Assembly: GCF_001613505.1 (NCBI RefSeq)
Contig: NZ_BDCM01000013.1
Location: 434,001 to 498,000, forward strand
Source of the DNA: Nocardia mikamii NBRC 108933
Lineage (GTDB): Bacteria > Actinomycetota > Actinomycetes > Mycobacteriales > Mycobacteriaceae
Reading direction: 5' to 3'
DNA length: 64,000 bases
Shown: piece after piece, positions 8,677 to 17,541 of the stretch
How positions within the stretch are numbered: the first letter of the stretch is position 1
Layout: every line of letters begins with the position of its first letter
Notes under the pieces: model-generated
What the model was told of the DNA's origin: nothing
The model's database searches: none
What the model saw: the letters and a program-made list of their open reading frames with translations, nothing else
Translations under genes and position numbers: made by a program

Positions 8677-8772
8677 ATGTCGTCCATCGTCTTCGACTAC
8701 CTGCTGCCTCTCGTCGGTCCCGAGCAGGCGGCCTACTGGGCCCAGATTCTGGTGATCAACCCCGCCGGCTGA
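8677..8772 (+). CDS. Small ORF, 31 aa, unknown
   Basis: ATG at 8677 is preceded at a good distance by AAGGAG (8660-8665) and the frame closes with TGA at 8770. The peptide begins MSSIVFDYLLPLVG and ends ILVINPAG; it is hydrophobic with a few aromatic residues but has no obvious membrane-spanning length or lipobox. The strong ribosome site is the main support. It lies about 100 bp upstream of the SDR gene on the same strand. It could be a leader peptide or a microprotein. Confidence 0.4.
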   Translation: MSSIVFDYLLPLVGPEQAAYWAQILVINPAG

Positions 8773-8872
8773 TCATCGCGCGACCGCACCCGGTGCCGGC
8801 GGGCCGCCGCGGGCACCGCATGCGGTCGCAAGGCCCGGCTTCGACGACGATCCGACACAGGAGGCCTCCACC

Positions 8873-9706
8873 ATGACCACCGATCACGTCTGGTTCATCA
8901 CCGGCGCCGGCAGCGGCTTCGGCCGTGCGATCGCGGAGGCGGTGCTGGCCGAGGGCGGCAGTGTGGTCGCCACCGCGCGCAACACCGAATCCCTTGCCGA
9001 GCTTCGCGATCGCGATCCGGAGCGGGCGCTCGTCGCACAGCTGGACGTCACCGATACGGCGTCGATCACCGCGGCGGTCGAGGAGGCGCGAGTTCGGTTC
9101 GGCCGCATCGACGTTCTGGTCAACAACGCCGGATACGGACTGCGCGGCGCGCTCGAGGAATGCGACGACGAGCAACTGCGCACCCTGATGGAAACCAATG
9201 TCTGGGGCCTGATTTCGGTCACCAAGGCGGTACTGCCGCTCATGCGGGCCCAGCGCAGCGGGCATATCGTGCAGCTGTCCTCGGTCGGCGGGGTGCGTGC
9301 CCGCCTCGGCGGAACCCCTTACGCACTCAGCAAATTCGCGGTCGAAGGACTGTCGGAAGGTTTGTCGTACGAGGTCGCGCCGTTCGGCATCAAGGTGACC
9401 ATCGTGGAGCCGGGACCGTTCCGCACCGACTTCGCCGGCCGGTCCATCCAATGGGCCGAACCGATGCCCGAATACGCACCGATCTTCGCCGAGGAACGAG
9501 AGCGCTTCCGGGCTCAGGACGGCGCACAGCCCGGCGATCCGGCCCGAGCCGCCGAGGCTATTCTGCACGCGGTCGCCATGGACGAACCGCCGTTGCGGCT
9601 GCCGCTCGGCCCCGAGGCATTCGCCGGCATCCGCGCCACCCTGACCCAGCGCCTCGCCGATCTGGACGAGCTCGAACCCTGGGCCGCCGACACCGGTTTC
9701 CGCTGA
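8873..9706 (+). CDS. SDR family oxidoreductase (277 aa)
   Basis: Classical short-chain dehydrogenase/reductase, NAD(P)H-dependent. Motifs: TGAGSGFG (10-17) for the nucleotide, NNAGYG (84-89), Ser136/137 in LSSVGG, and the YALSK catalytic pair Tyr150/Lys154, followed by PGPFRTDF. A GGAGG ribosome site precedes the ATG. Substrate unknown. The next gene (28 bp downstream) is a SnoaL-like protein, so the two are likely one operon. Confidence 0.92.
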   Translation: MTTDHVWFITGAGSGFGRAIAEAVLAEGGSVVATARNTESLAELRDRDPERALVAQLDVTDTASITAAVEEARVRFGRIDVLVNNAGYGLRGALEECDDEQLRTLMETNVWGLISVTKAVLPLMRAQRSGHIVQLSSVGGVRARLGGTPYALSKFAVEGLSEGLSYEVAPFGIKVTIVEPGPFRTDFAGRSIQWAEPMPEYAPIFAEERERFRAQDGAQPGDPARAAEAILHAVAMDEPPLRLPLGPEAFAGIRATLTQRLADLDELEPWAADTGFR

Positions 9707-9734
9707 TCACTCCCCGACCGCCGGAGGACCCGAC

Positions 9735-10133
9735 ATGCTGTCAGCGGACGATCGCTTCGCGATCACCGATCTGACCAACCTGCACGGCCACCTGACCGAC
9801 AACGGCGATTTCGATGGGTGGCCCGCACTGTTCGCCGAGGACGTCGTCTACGACGTCACCGCCCTGGGCGGCGGCGTCCTGGTCGGCATCCCCGCCTGCC
9901 GAGACGCCGCGCTCGCACTGGGCGAGAACAACCCCGTCGCCCACCACGTCACCAACATCGTCGTCAACGAGGTCGCCGACGGCGCCGTCCGCGCCCTGTC
10001 CAAGGGCTTCGCCGTCATGGCCGACGGCACGGTCGGCAGTGTCACCTACGAGGACACCATCCAGCGCATCGGCGCCGGCTGGAAAATCACCCACCGCATC
10101 GTGCGCCCCCGGCGCACACCGCTGCACCCGTAG
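9735..10133 (+). CDS. SnoaL-like / NTF2-fold protein (132 aa)
   Basis: Cone-shaped NTF2/SnoaL fold, often a small isomerase, cyclase or dehydratase. Typical layout: N-terminal helices (SADDRFAITDLTNLHGHLTDNGDFDGW), FAEDVVYDV strand, HHVTNIVVNEV, and a C-terminal GWKITHRIVRPRR strand. GGAGG upstream of the ATG. It is located directly after the SDR gene, so both may act on one small substrate; none can be named. Confidence 0.8.
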   Translation: MLSADDRFAITDLTNLHGHLTDNGDFDGWPALFAEDVVYDVTALGGGVLVGIPACRDAALALGENNPVAHHVTNIVVNEVADGAVRALSKGFAVMADGTVGSVTYEDTIQRIGAGWKITHRIVRPRRTPLHP

Positions 10134-10230
10134 GAGCGAGCCCGGCGCCGACCGGCCCGCGGCCGAACCGCCGTTGCCGAATAGTCGCGAAATAGGCGCT
10201 GAAGTGCTCGGCACGGGAGATCATGAACGC

Positions 10231-10503
10231 ATGACCGCGGAACCGCTACCGCACGCCCCCGGCCTGCGACGCGCACTGGACGAAGCCGCCGGGATCGCGC
10301 GCGAGGCCGGCCACACCGCCCTCGACACCGAACATCTCGTCCTCGCATCGCTACGTCACCCGAGTTCGGCGCTCGCCCGGGCTTTCCAGCGCACCGGCGC
10401 CGATCTGGCGGCGGTCTCGGACGCCTTGCACGAAACCCTGCGCAACGGGCCGTACCCGAATCCGACCGAACATCCGGACAACGGCGAGGGCTGCGCGCGC
10501 TAA
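10231..10503 (+). CDS. Stand-alone Clp N-terminal (ClpN) domain protein (90 aa)
   Basis: One ClpC/ClpA-type N-domain repeat without AAA+ modules: ALDEAAGIAREAGHTALDTEHLVLASLRHPSSALARAF, with the DTEHLVLA core characteristic of the family. Such short proteins could sequester or modify adaptor or substrate binding to ClpC, by analogy with ClpS/ClpN relatives; this is inference. GGGAGA lies upstream of the ATG at 10231. It precedes the RNase P RNA gene, which is on the other strand. Confidence 0.7.
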   Translation: MTAEPLPHAPGLRRALDEAAGIAREAGHTALDTEHLVLASLRHPSSALARAFQRTGADLAAVSDALHETLRNGPYPNPTEHPDNGEGCAR

Positions 10504-10516
10504 CCGGGAAGGCCGG

Positions 10517-10660
10517 TCAGCGCAGAAGGGTCTCGTCGCCGACCGTGAACTCGGTGACCTGCGCTTCGCGGATCATCGCGCCTTGCTCACCGGAAACGCC
10601 CGCTCCGCGAAACGCGTCCAGCGCCGCACGGTCGCTCCACGGAAACAGCTCGGATGAGGG
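10517..10660 (-). pseudogene. Possible C-terminal gene remnant abutting rnpB
   Basis: On the minus strand a protein-like tail (SELFPWSDRAALDAFRGAGV, then MIREAQVTEFTVGDETLLR) runs to a TGA at 10517, but upstream its frame passes straight into the 3' end of the RNase P RNA and no start codon or ribosome site lies between. The composition resembles the C-terminus of small ferredoxin-fold monooxygenase/YdhR-like proteins, from memory only. Probably a truncated gene; it could be chance. Confidence 0.3.
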
Positions 10661-10672
10661 AACCCCGGAGGG

Positions 10673-11090
<418 letters not shown>

Positions 11091-11290
11091 ACGCACCATT
11101 GTGCCGTGCGAGCGCTGACGAGCGCACATCGGGCCGCAGCCGGCATTCCGGGCCGGGAACAGGCGGCGGCCGTCGCGCGGCGCGCCCCAGGACGGCGTGG
11201 CGCGGTACCGGAGGTTACGCATACAGTGAAGCCGCATTCGCCGTGGAGCGCGTCCCCACAGCGAACCGACGGCACAGAAGGGCAGCGCAC

Positions 11291-12454
11291 ATGGGGTTCG
11301 GCGACTTCCAGAACGAGATCTACTTCCAGGGGCTGCGCGGTGTCGTACCGGAGTACCCGGTCGCGTTCGCCGAACTCGAACAGCGCGCGCAGGCGGCCAT
11401 GCCGCCCTCGATCTGGTCGTATGTGGCCGGCGGCGCGGGCGACGAGCGCACCCAGCGCGCCAATGTCGCCGCCTTCGACCGTTGGGGGCTCATCCCCCGC
11501 ATGTTCGTCGGCGCGAAGGAGCGCGACCTGTCGGTCGACCTGTTCGGAATGACGCTTCCCACACCGCTTTTCATGGCCCCGGTCGGCGTGATCGGGCTCT
11601 GCGCCCAGGACGGCCACGGCGATCTCGCGACCGCCCGCGCCGCCGCCCGCATCGGCGTGCCGATGGTCGCCTCGACCCTCACCGTCGACCCGCTCGAGGA
11701 TGTCGCCGCCGAATTCGGTGACACCCCGGGCTTTTTCCAGCTCTACACCCCCACCGACCGCGATCTCGCGGCGAGTCTGGTGCACCGCGCGGAGCGGGCG
11801 GGTTACAAGGGCATCGTCGTCACCCTCGACACCTGGATCACGGGCTGGCGGCCGCGCGATCTGTCCACCGGCAATTTCCCGCAGCTGCGCGGGCACTGCC
11901 TCGCCAACTATTTCACCGATCCGGTCTTCCTCTCCGGTCTGCAGCGCTCTCCCGAAGAGGATCCGATGAGCGCGGTGCTGCGGTGGGTGCAACTGTTCGG
12001 CAACCCGCTGCGCTGGGAGGATCTGGCCTGGCTGCGCTCACTGACCGATCTGCCCTTGATCGTCAAGGGAATCTGCCATCCCGACGATGTGCGCCGGGCC
12101 CGCGATGGTGGCGTGGACGGCATCTACTGCTCGAATCACGGTGGGCGCCAAGCCAATGGCGGACTGCCCGCCCTGGATGTGTTGCCCGAGGTCGTCGCCG
12201 CGGCCGAGGGTCTGCCGGTGCTGTTCGATTCCGGAATCCGCAGCGGCGCGGATGTCGTCAAGGCGCTCGCACTGGGCGCCACCGCGGTCGGTGTGGGCCG
12301 GCCCTACGCGTACGGTCTGGCGCTCGGCGGCGTGGACGCGATCGTGCACGTCCTGCGCACTCTGCTGGCGGAAGCGGACCTGATCATGGCGGTCGACGGC
12401 TACCCGGCGCTGAAGGATCTGACTCGCGAGTGTTTGCGTTCCGTTCACCCGTAA
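11291..12454 (+). CDS. FMN-dependent alpha-hydroxy acid oxidase, lactate 2-monooxygenase-like (387 aa)
   Basis: FMN TIM-barrel enzyme oxidising L-2-hydroxy acids. The active-site histidine/arginine block SNHGGRQ and the FMN phosphate segment DSGIRSGADVVKALALGATAVGVGRP are present. The N-terminal part (YVAGGAGDERTQRANVAAFDRW) and the long insert after GWRPRDL resemble mycobacterial lactate 2-monooxygenase, which converts lactate to acetate and CO2. ATG 11291 follows AGAAGGGCAG. The gene diverges from rnpB with about 200 bp between them. Lactate oxidase or mandelate-type activity are alternatives. Confidence 0.88.
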   Translation: MGFGDFQNEIYFQGLRGVVPEYPVAFAELEQRAQAAMPPSIWSYVAGGAGDERTQRANVAAFDRWGLIPRMFVGAKERDLSVDLFGMTLPTPLFMAPVGVIGLCAQDGHGDLATARAAARIGVPMVASTLTVDPLEDVAAEFGDTPGFFQLYTPTDRDLAASLVHRAERAGYKGIVVTLDTWITGWRPRDLSTGNFPQLRGHCLANYFTDPVFLSGLQRSPEEDPMSAVLRWVQLFGNPLRWEDLAWLRSLTDLPLIVKGICHPDDVRRARDGGVDGIYCSNHGGRQANGGLPALDVLPEVVAAAEGLPVLFDSGIRSGADVVKALALGATAVGVGRPYAYGLALGGVDAIVHVLRTLLAEADLIMAVDGYPALKDLTRECLRSVHP

Positions 12455-12516
12455 TCGTGCCCTGAGCGGGGATCCACGTCTGCGGCCGGGCGCGCGACCC
12501 AGTACGGTATTCGCCC

Positions 12517-13404
12517 ATGGAGCGTGTCGAGGTGGGGTTCGGTTCGGGAAGCGAACAGTGTGCTGCGTGGCTCTATCTTCCGGACGGCCCGCCCAAACCG
12601 CGTCCACTGGTCATCATGGGGCACGGGCTGGGGGCGAACCGGGAAATGGGTCTGGATCGCTACGCACGCCGGTTCGCCGCGGCCGGAATGGGCGTGCTGG
12701 TCTTCGATTACCGGCATTTCGGCGCCAGCGGTGGTGAACCGCGCCAGCTGATCAACATCGCGCGCCAGCGCGACGACTGGCGCGCCGCGATCGCCTTCGC
12801 CCGCACCCTCAAAGGTTTCGACGCGACCCGAATCGCTTTGTGGGGCAGTTCGTTCGGCGGCGGCCACGTCCTGTCCATCGCGCACGAGGACGACTATCTG
12901 GCCGCGGTCGTGGCGCAGTGCCCGTTCACCAGCGGCTGGTCCTCGGCGATGGCGAAGGGGCCGATCAGCCTCGCCAAGACCGGCACCCTCGCGCTCGTCG
13001 ACCTCCTCGTAGGCCCGATCCGCCGCAAGCCGGTGGGCGTGCGACTGGCCGGGCGCAAGCGTTCGGCGGCATTGATGAGCGCCTCCGACGTGCCCGAGGG
13101 CTTCGGCCGCCTCGCCGAGGAGAGCGCGCAGTATCAGCCGAAAGTGGCTGCCCGCGTGGGTATGTCGGTGATGTTCGATTCACCGTGGCGGCGCACCAAG
13201 GCCATCAAGGTGCCGGTGCTGTACGCGGTGTGCGACAACGATTCGGTCGCACCGGTGGGCCCGACGCTCAGGGCCGCCGAACGCACCAAACACGGCATCG
13301 TGAAGCGATACCCCATCGGGCACTTCGACATCTACTTCGACGACTGGTTCGAGAAGGCCGTCTACGACCAGACCGAATTCCTGGTGTCGGTGCTGCGCCC
13401 CTGA
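12517..13404 (+). CDS. Alpha/beta hydrolase (295 aa)
   Basis: Serine hydrolase with oxyanion segment GHGLGANRE (about 35-43), nucleophile motif GSSFGG with Ser112, the acid in VCDNDSVAP and catalytic His in YPIGHFDIYF. Resembles dienelactone-hydrolase/peptidase-like actinobacterial hydrolases; substrate unknown. TACGGT at 12503-12508, 8 nt before the ATG, is a plausible -10 for a leaderless transcript. Confidence 0.85.
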   Translation: MERVEVGFGSGSEQCAAWLYLPDGPPKPRPLVIMGHGLGANREMGLDRYARRFAAAGMGVLVFDYRHFGASGGEPRQLINIARQRDDWRAAIAFARTLKGFDATRIALWGSSFGGGHVLSIAHEDDYLAAVVAQCPFTSGWSSAMAKGPISLAKTGTLALVDLLVGPIRRKPVGVRLAGRKRSAALMSASDVPEGFGRLAEESAQYQPKVAARVGMSVMFDSPWRRTKAIKVPVLYAVCDNDSVAPVGPTLRAAERTKHGIVKRYPIGHFDIYFDDWFEKAVYDQTEFLVSVLRP

Positions 13405-13413
13405 ACGCCCCAC

Positions 13414-13434
13414 GTTCGGGCGCACCGCCCGAAC
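13414..13434. terminator. Bidirectional terminator hairpin
   Basis: GTTCGGGCG (13414-13422) and CGCCCGAAC (13426-13434) form a perfect 9-bp stem with a 3-nt loop between the convergent hydrolase and RNase H genes. No T-run follows on either side, as is common in high-GC actinobacteria. Confidence 0.65.
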
Positions 13435-13498
13435 ACCGAGCCCCGGACTCTGCGCCGCCGGACTCCGTGGTCCTGAACCTGTTGCCCCCGGCCAGTGT

Positions 13499-14731
13499 TC
13501 AGAGGTACGAGGTGTCGTTGACCAGTCGCACCGACGATCCGCCGTCGGGATAGAACTCGGCGATCGACAGCGACGCCAGATCCAGGTGCAGCCGGTACAG
13601 CAGTGACGGGCCGACTTCCAACGCCAATTGCAGCAGCGTCTTGATCGGCGTCACGTGGCTGACCACGACGACGTTCTGTCCCGGATACAGCGCCAGCAGG
13701 TCGCGGCGCGCGGCCTCGACGCGTTCGCGCACCTGAGTGAAGCTCTCACCGCCTGGAGCGGGTAGCGAGGGATCACCGAGCCAACGCTGATGCAGTTCCG
13801 GATCCCGTTGCGCCGCTTCGGTGAACGTGAGGCCTTCCCATTCGCCGAAGTCGGTTTCGGTCAGCGCGTCCAGGACCCGCACCGGTACGTCGAGCGCTTG
13901 TGCCGCGGCCTGCGCGGTCTCCCGAGCCCGGCCCAGCGGCGAGGTCACGACCGCGGCGATATCGCCTTTCGCGGCAAGGTATTTCGCGGCCCGTGCGGCC
14001 TGTTCGCGACCGAGCGCGGTGAGCTCCGGATTGCCGCGGCCGGAATACCGTCGCTCCACGGACAATTCGGTCTGACCGTGACGCAGCAGCAACAGCCGGG
14101 TCGGCCGCCCGCGGGCGCCGGTCCAGCCCGGGCCGGGCGCCGCAGCCGTCTCCTGCACGACCGGATCCTCGTGCGCGGCACGGGCGTCTGCCGCTTCGTC
14201 GATCCGGCTCGGCAGCTCGGCTCCGACGCCGCGTGCCGAATCCTGGGCAGCCGATTCCGGTTCGGCCACACTGTCGATGACCGGCCGTTCGGTATCCGCC
14301 TCGCGCACTTCCGCGACCACCACCGCATCGTCCATGGCCTCGTTGGCGAGCCGATCGGCATGCGAATTCTGCTCGCGCGGAATCCATTGGAAACCCACCC
14401 GATCGAAGCCGGCGACCAGCTGGCGGGCTCGCTCGGCGAGCGGAATCATGGCCGCGTGCTTGACCTTCCAGCGTCCCGACATCTGCTCGACGACGAGTTT
14501 GGAATCCATCCGCACCTCGACGACGCGCGCGCCCAATTCGGCGGCGGCGGCCAAACCGGCGATGAGACCGCGGTATTCGGCGACATTGTTCGTAGTGACG
14601 CCGAGATATTCGCGACGTTCGGCGAGGATCGTGGCACGGTCGGAATCCCAGATCACCGCGCCGTAGCCGGCCGGGCCGGGATTACCTCGCGAGCCGCCAT
14701 CGGCCTCGACGATCACCGAGCGTCCCGTCAT
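13499..14731 (-). CDS. rnhC: Bifunctional RNase H / acid phosphatase, CobC-like (410 aa)
   Basis: Two-domain protein equivalent to M. tuberculosis Rv2228c. The N-terminal RNase HI domain shows VEADGGSRGNPGPAGYG, NNVAEYRGLIAGL, RMDSKLVVEQM and SHADRLANEAMD, supplying the D-E-D-D metal ligands. After a Glu/Ala-rich linker of roughly 70 residues comes a histidine phosphatase domain with LLLLRHGQTELS and VVVSHVTPIK, related to alpha-ribazole phosphatase CobC. ATG 14731 gives the mycobacterial-like start MTGRSVIVEADGG and leaves a 10-bp gap from the zinc-ribbon gene. Roles: removal of RNA from RNA-DNA hybrids and, by family, a step of cobalamin assembly. Confidence 0.93.
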   Translation of the reverse strand: MTGRSVIVEADGGSRGNPGPAGYGAVIWDSDRATILAERREYLGVTTNNVAEYRGLIAGLAAAAELGARVVEVRMDSKLVVEQMSGRWKVKHAAMIPLAERARQLVAGFDRVGFQWIPREQNSHADRLANEAMDDAVVVAEVREADTERPVIDSVAEPESAAQDSARGVGAELPSRIDEAADARAAHEDPVVQETAAAPGPGWTGARGRPTRLLLLRHGQTELSVERRYSGRGNPELTALGREQAARAAKYLAAKGDIAAVVTSPLGRARETAQAAAQALDVPVRVLDALTETDFGEWEGLTFTEAAQRDPELHQRWLGDPSLPAPGGESFTQVRERVEAARRDLLALYPGQNVVVVSHVTPIKTLLQLALEVGPSLLYRLHLDLASLSIAEFYPDGGSSVRLVNDTSYL

Positions 14732-14741
14732 CGCCGGCCCG

Positions 14742-15479
14742 TCACAATCCGGACTGCTTGGTGCGCACCATGATCGCACCGCATTCGGGACAGCGGACCA
14801 CGACCTGCGGATCGGTCTTGGCGATCCGGGCGATCTCGCCGCGGTCGAGTTCGATCCGGCAGGCGCCGCACCGGCGGGCCTGCAGCAGCGCCGCGCCGAC
14901 GCCGTGCTGGGCGCGCTGCTTGTCGTAGATCGCGAGCAGCTCCTCCGGGAATCCGGCGACCAACTGTTCGCGATCGGTGCCGCAGCGCTGCGCGGCCACG
15001 TCCAAGTCGGCGACCGCGTCGTCGCGACGGCTCTGCGCCAGGGTCAGATCCTCCTCGGCGCGCGAGAGGTTGGCGCCCGCGTGCTGGTGATCGGCCTCGG
15101 CCGCCTCGCGCCGCTCCATCACCTCGAGCAGTTCGTCCTCCAGGACCCCGCGCCGGCGTTCCAGGCTGCCCAGTTCGTGCTGCAACTCCGAGAGCTGCTT
15201 GGCGCCCACGCTGCCGCCCTCGAGCATGCCGCGATCGCGCGCCTCACGTTTGCGCACGGCGTCGATCTCGCCTTCGAGTTTGCGAATGTCGCGGTCGAGA
15301 TCGTCGAGCTGGATCTCGACCTTGACCGCCGCATCCTTGCGGTCGGTGCGTTCGGCTTCCAGCCGCTGCACTTCCTGCTGTTCGGGCAGCACCTTGCGGC
15401 GATGCGCGATCCGCGTCAACTCGGCGTCGACGGCCGCGAGGTCGAGCAGTTTGGCCTGGATCGGTGGTTCGACATTCAA
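14742..15479 (-). CDS. Coiled-coil C4 zinc-ribbon protein (245 aa)
   Basis: Equivalent of Rv2229c. Residues about 10-175 form a long antiparallel coiled coil (Glu/Arg/Leu heptads), ending in a zinc ribbon CGACRIELDRGE ... VVRCPECGAIM with CxxC-CxxC spacing. Predicted nucleic-acid or protein binding scaffold; precise function unknown. Always next to rnhC and NIF3 in related genomes, and here 10 bp upstream of rnhC, so translated together. Confidence 0.88.
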   Translation of the reverse strand: MNVEPPIQAKLLDLAAVDAELTRIAHRRKVLPEQQEVQRLEAERTDRKDAAVKVEIQLDDLDRDIRKLEGEIDAVRKREARDRGMLEGGSVGAKQLSELQHELGSLERRRGVLEDELLEVMERREAAEADHQHAGANLSRAEEDLTLAQSRRDDAVADLDVAAQRCGTDREQLVAGFPEELLAIYDKQRAQHGVGAALLQARRCGACRIELDRGEIARIAKTDPQVVVRCPECGAIMVRTKQSGL

Positions 15480-15714
15480 CGCGGGACGTACTCCTCGACA
15501 CTATGGACGGTTGCGGGGCGACGGGCAGCGGGTGCGCGACGCCGGTGCTCAACCGTACTCTGCCCACGGCCGGTTTCGCCCCAACCCCGCATCGCCCGCC
15601 CGCGACCACCGGATACGCGACCGAACGCGGTGTGCCGGGGTGGCCCTGGTACCGGTTCCCGGGCTCACCGACAACTCGAATGCGGCGCCGCCGCCACTGT
15701 GACACCCTGACCGG

Positions 15715-16158
15715 ATGGCCGAACATCGCTATCGCGTGGACGTGGTGTGGACCGGCGCCACCACCGATTACCGCTCGTATTCGCGCAACCACGAGGTGCT
15801 CGCCGAGGGACGACCGCCGCTGCGGGGGTCGGCGGACCCGGTCGTCGGCCGGGGCGACGCGACCCGCTGGAATCCCGAGCAACTCCTGGTCGCCTCGCTC
15901 TCGGAGTGCCACATGCTGTGGTACCTGCATCTGTGCGTCGAGGCCGGAATCGTGGTGATCGACTATCTCGACGAGGCCGAAGGCGTGATGAACGAGAAGC
16001 GCTTCGAACATGTCACGCTGCGCCCGCGCGTCACCATCACCGACGCGACTCGGGTCGAGCAGGCGCGCGCCCTCCACGCCGAGGCCCACGAGCGCTGCTT
16101 CATCGCCAACTCGGTCAATTTCCCCGTCGACCACGAGCCCGATATCCGGACGGAGTGA
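15715..16158 (+). CDS. OsmC family protein (147 aa)
   Basis: OsmC/Ohr-type peroxidase fold. SLSECHMLWYLHLC places Cys65 in the catalytic helix, and Cys128 (AHERCFIANSV) occupies the second conserved-cysteine region, so peroxide or organic hydroperoxide reduction through a dithiol is expected by family. Additional Cys74 present. Diverges from the zinc-ribbon gene. Substrate preference (OsmC against Ohr) is not decided. Confidence 0.85.
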   Translation: MAEHRYRVDVVWTGATTDYRSYSRNHEVLAEGRPPLRGSADPVVGRGDATRWNPEQLLVASLSECHMLWYLHLCVEAGIVVIDYLDEAEGVMNEKRFEHVTLRPRVTITDATRVEQARALHAEAHERCFIANSVNFPVDHEPDIRTE

Positions 16159-16290
16159 ATTCGCGCCGGTCCGCCGATCGCGAGAGAACGCCCGGGCCGG
16201 CCTCGCGCCGCTCGTCCCGTTCCGCCCAGAGGTGACACAGCCGGTCGGCTCGCCTCCGAACTCACCGGCCCGGTGTGACGGCCGCTCACG

Positions 16291-17436
16291 TCAGTCGTCG
16301 GCGGCGCCGAGAGTCCACGGGTCGGTACGGAGGGTGCTGACCCGGGTTTGCACGCCCGGAAGTGCTTCCCGCACAACACCTTCCGCTTGGGCGCACCAGG
16401 GGAATTCGCTGGCCCAATGGGCGACGTCGACGAGCACGGGACCGCCCGCGCGCAGGTGTTCGTCGGCGGGATGGTGGCGCAGGTCGGCGGTGACGTAGGC
16501 ATCGACGCCGAGCTTCGCGACCGTGCCCAGGAAGGATTCGCCCGCGCCGCCGCATACCGCGACGGTGCGGATCTCACGGTCGGGATCGCCGGCCGCCCGC
16601 ACCCCCCACGCGGTGCCGGGCAGGGCGGCGCGCACGCGAGCGGTGAAGGCGCGCAACGTTTCCGGTTCCGGCAGGGTGCCGATGCGTCCGAGGCCCTGCG
16701 CCGAAGGCAGCGCCGCGCGTTCGGTGACGTCGAAGGCCGGTTCCTCGTAGGGGTGGGCGGCACGGAGCGCGGCCAGCACCGCGGCGCGGGCCGACGGCGG
16801 CGCCACCACCTCGACACGGTCCTCTTCGACGAATTCCAGGTCGCCGACCTGCCCGATCGCCGGATTCGCTCCCGCCATCGGCCGGAACTGCCCGGTTCCC
16901 GGCACCCGCCAACCGCATTCGCGATAGAACCCGGCGCCACCCGCGCCCGCCTCGAACATCGCCGCCAGCACCGCATCGGTGTGCGCGCGCGGAATGAACA
17001 CCACCCAGGTGTCCACCGGCGCCACCGATTTCTGTTCCAGCGGCCCGGTCACCGTCAGCCCGAGCGTATGGGCGAGGGCATCGGACACGCCGGGATCGGC
17101 CGAATCGGCGTTGGTATGCGCGGTGAACAACGCGCAGTCGTTGCGGATCAGCCGATGCAGCAGCGCGCCCTTCGGGGTACTCGCGGCCACGGTGTCGACG
17201 CCGCGCAGCAGCAGCGGATGGTGCACGACCAAAGCCTGTGCGCCCCAATCGATCGCCTCGTCGACCACGGTGGCGGTGGCGTCGACCGCGAACAGCACCC
17301 GCGAGACGGAGGCCGCGGGATCACCACAGACCAGCCCCACCGAATCCCAGGACTCCGCCAGCCGAGGCGGATACGCGCCGTCGAGGACACCGATCAAGTC
17401 CTTCAGCGTCACAACAGAATTCGTCGCTGTCACCAC
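16291..17436 (-). CDS. NIF3-like dinuclear metal-centre protein (381 aa)
   Basis: Equivalent of Rv2230c (YbgI/NIF3 family), hexameric, with two metals per subunit. Ligand segments visible: ALVVHHPLLLRG near residue 70, TAHTNADSADPG near 105, and ADLRHHPADEHLRAG with a final DVAHWASEFP. The central insertion (VDTWVVFIPRAHTDAVLAAMFEAGAGGAGFYRECGW) is the usual dimerisation/PII-like domain of long NIF3 proteins. Often annotated GTP cyclohydrolase I type 2, but the reaction in cells remains unsettled. Confidence 0.9.
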   Translation of the reverse strand: MVTATNSVVTLKDLIGVLDGAYPPRLAESWDSVGLVCGDPAASVSRVLFAVDATATVVDEAIDWGAQALVVHHPLLLRGVDTVAASTPKGALLHRLIRNDCALFTAHTNADSADPGVSDALAHTLGLTVTGPLEQKSVAPVDTWVVFIPRAHTDAVLAAMFEAGAGGAGFYRECGWRVPGTGQFRPMAGANPAIGQVGDLEFVEEDRVEVVAPPSARAAVLAALRAAHPYEEPAFDVTERAALPSAQGLGRIGTLPEPETLRAFTARVRAALPGTAWGVRAAGDPDREIRTVAVCGGAGESFLGTVAKLGVDAYVTADLRHHPADEHLRAGGPVLVDVAHWASEFPWCAQAEGVVREALPGVQTRVSTLRTDPWTLGAADD

Positions 17437-17541
17437 CGCACCTCCACCGTTTCGCCGTTCCGGTCATTATCCACGCCGACGCCGCCTGCCGGGCCGGACG
17501 GCGCCGCGCGCCTCCGGCCGAGGGCAGCCGGGAGCCGATAC

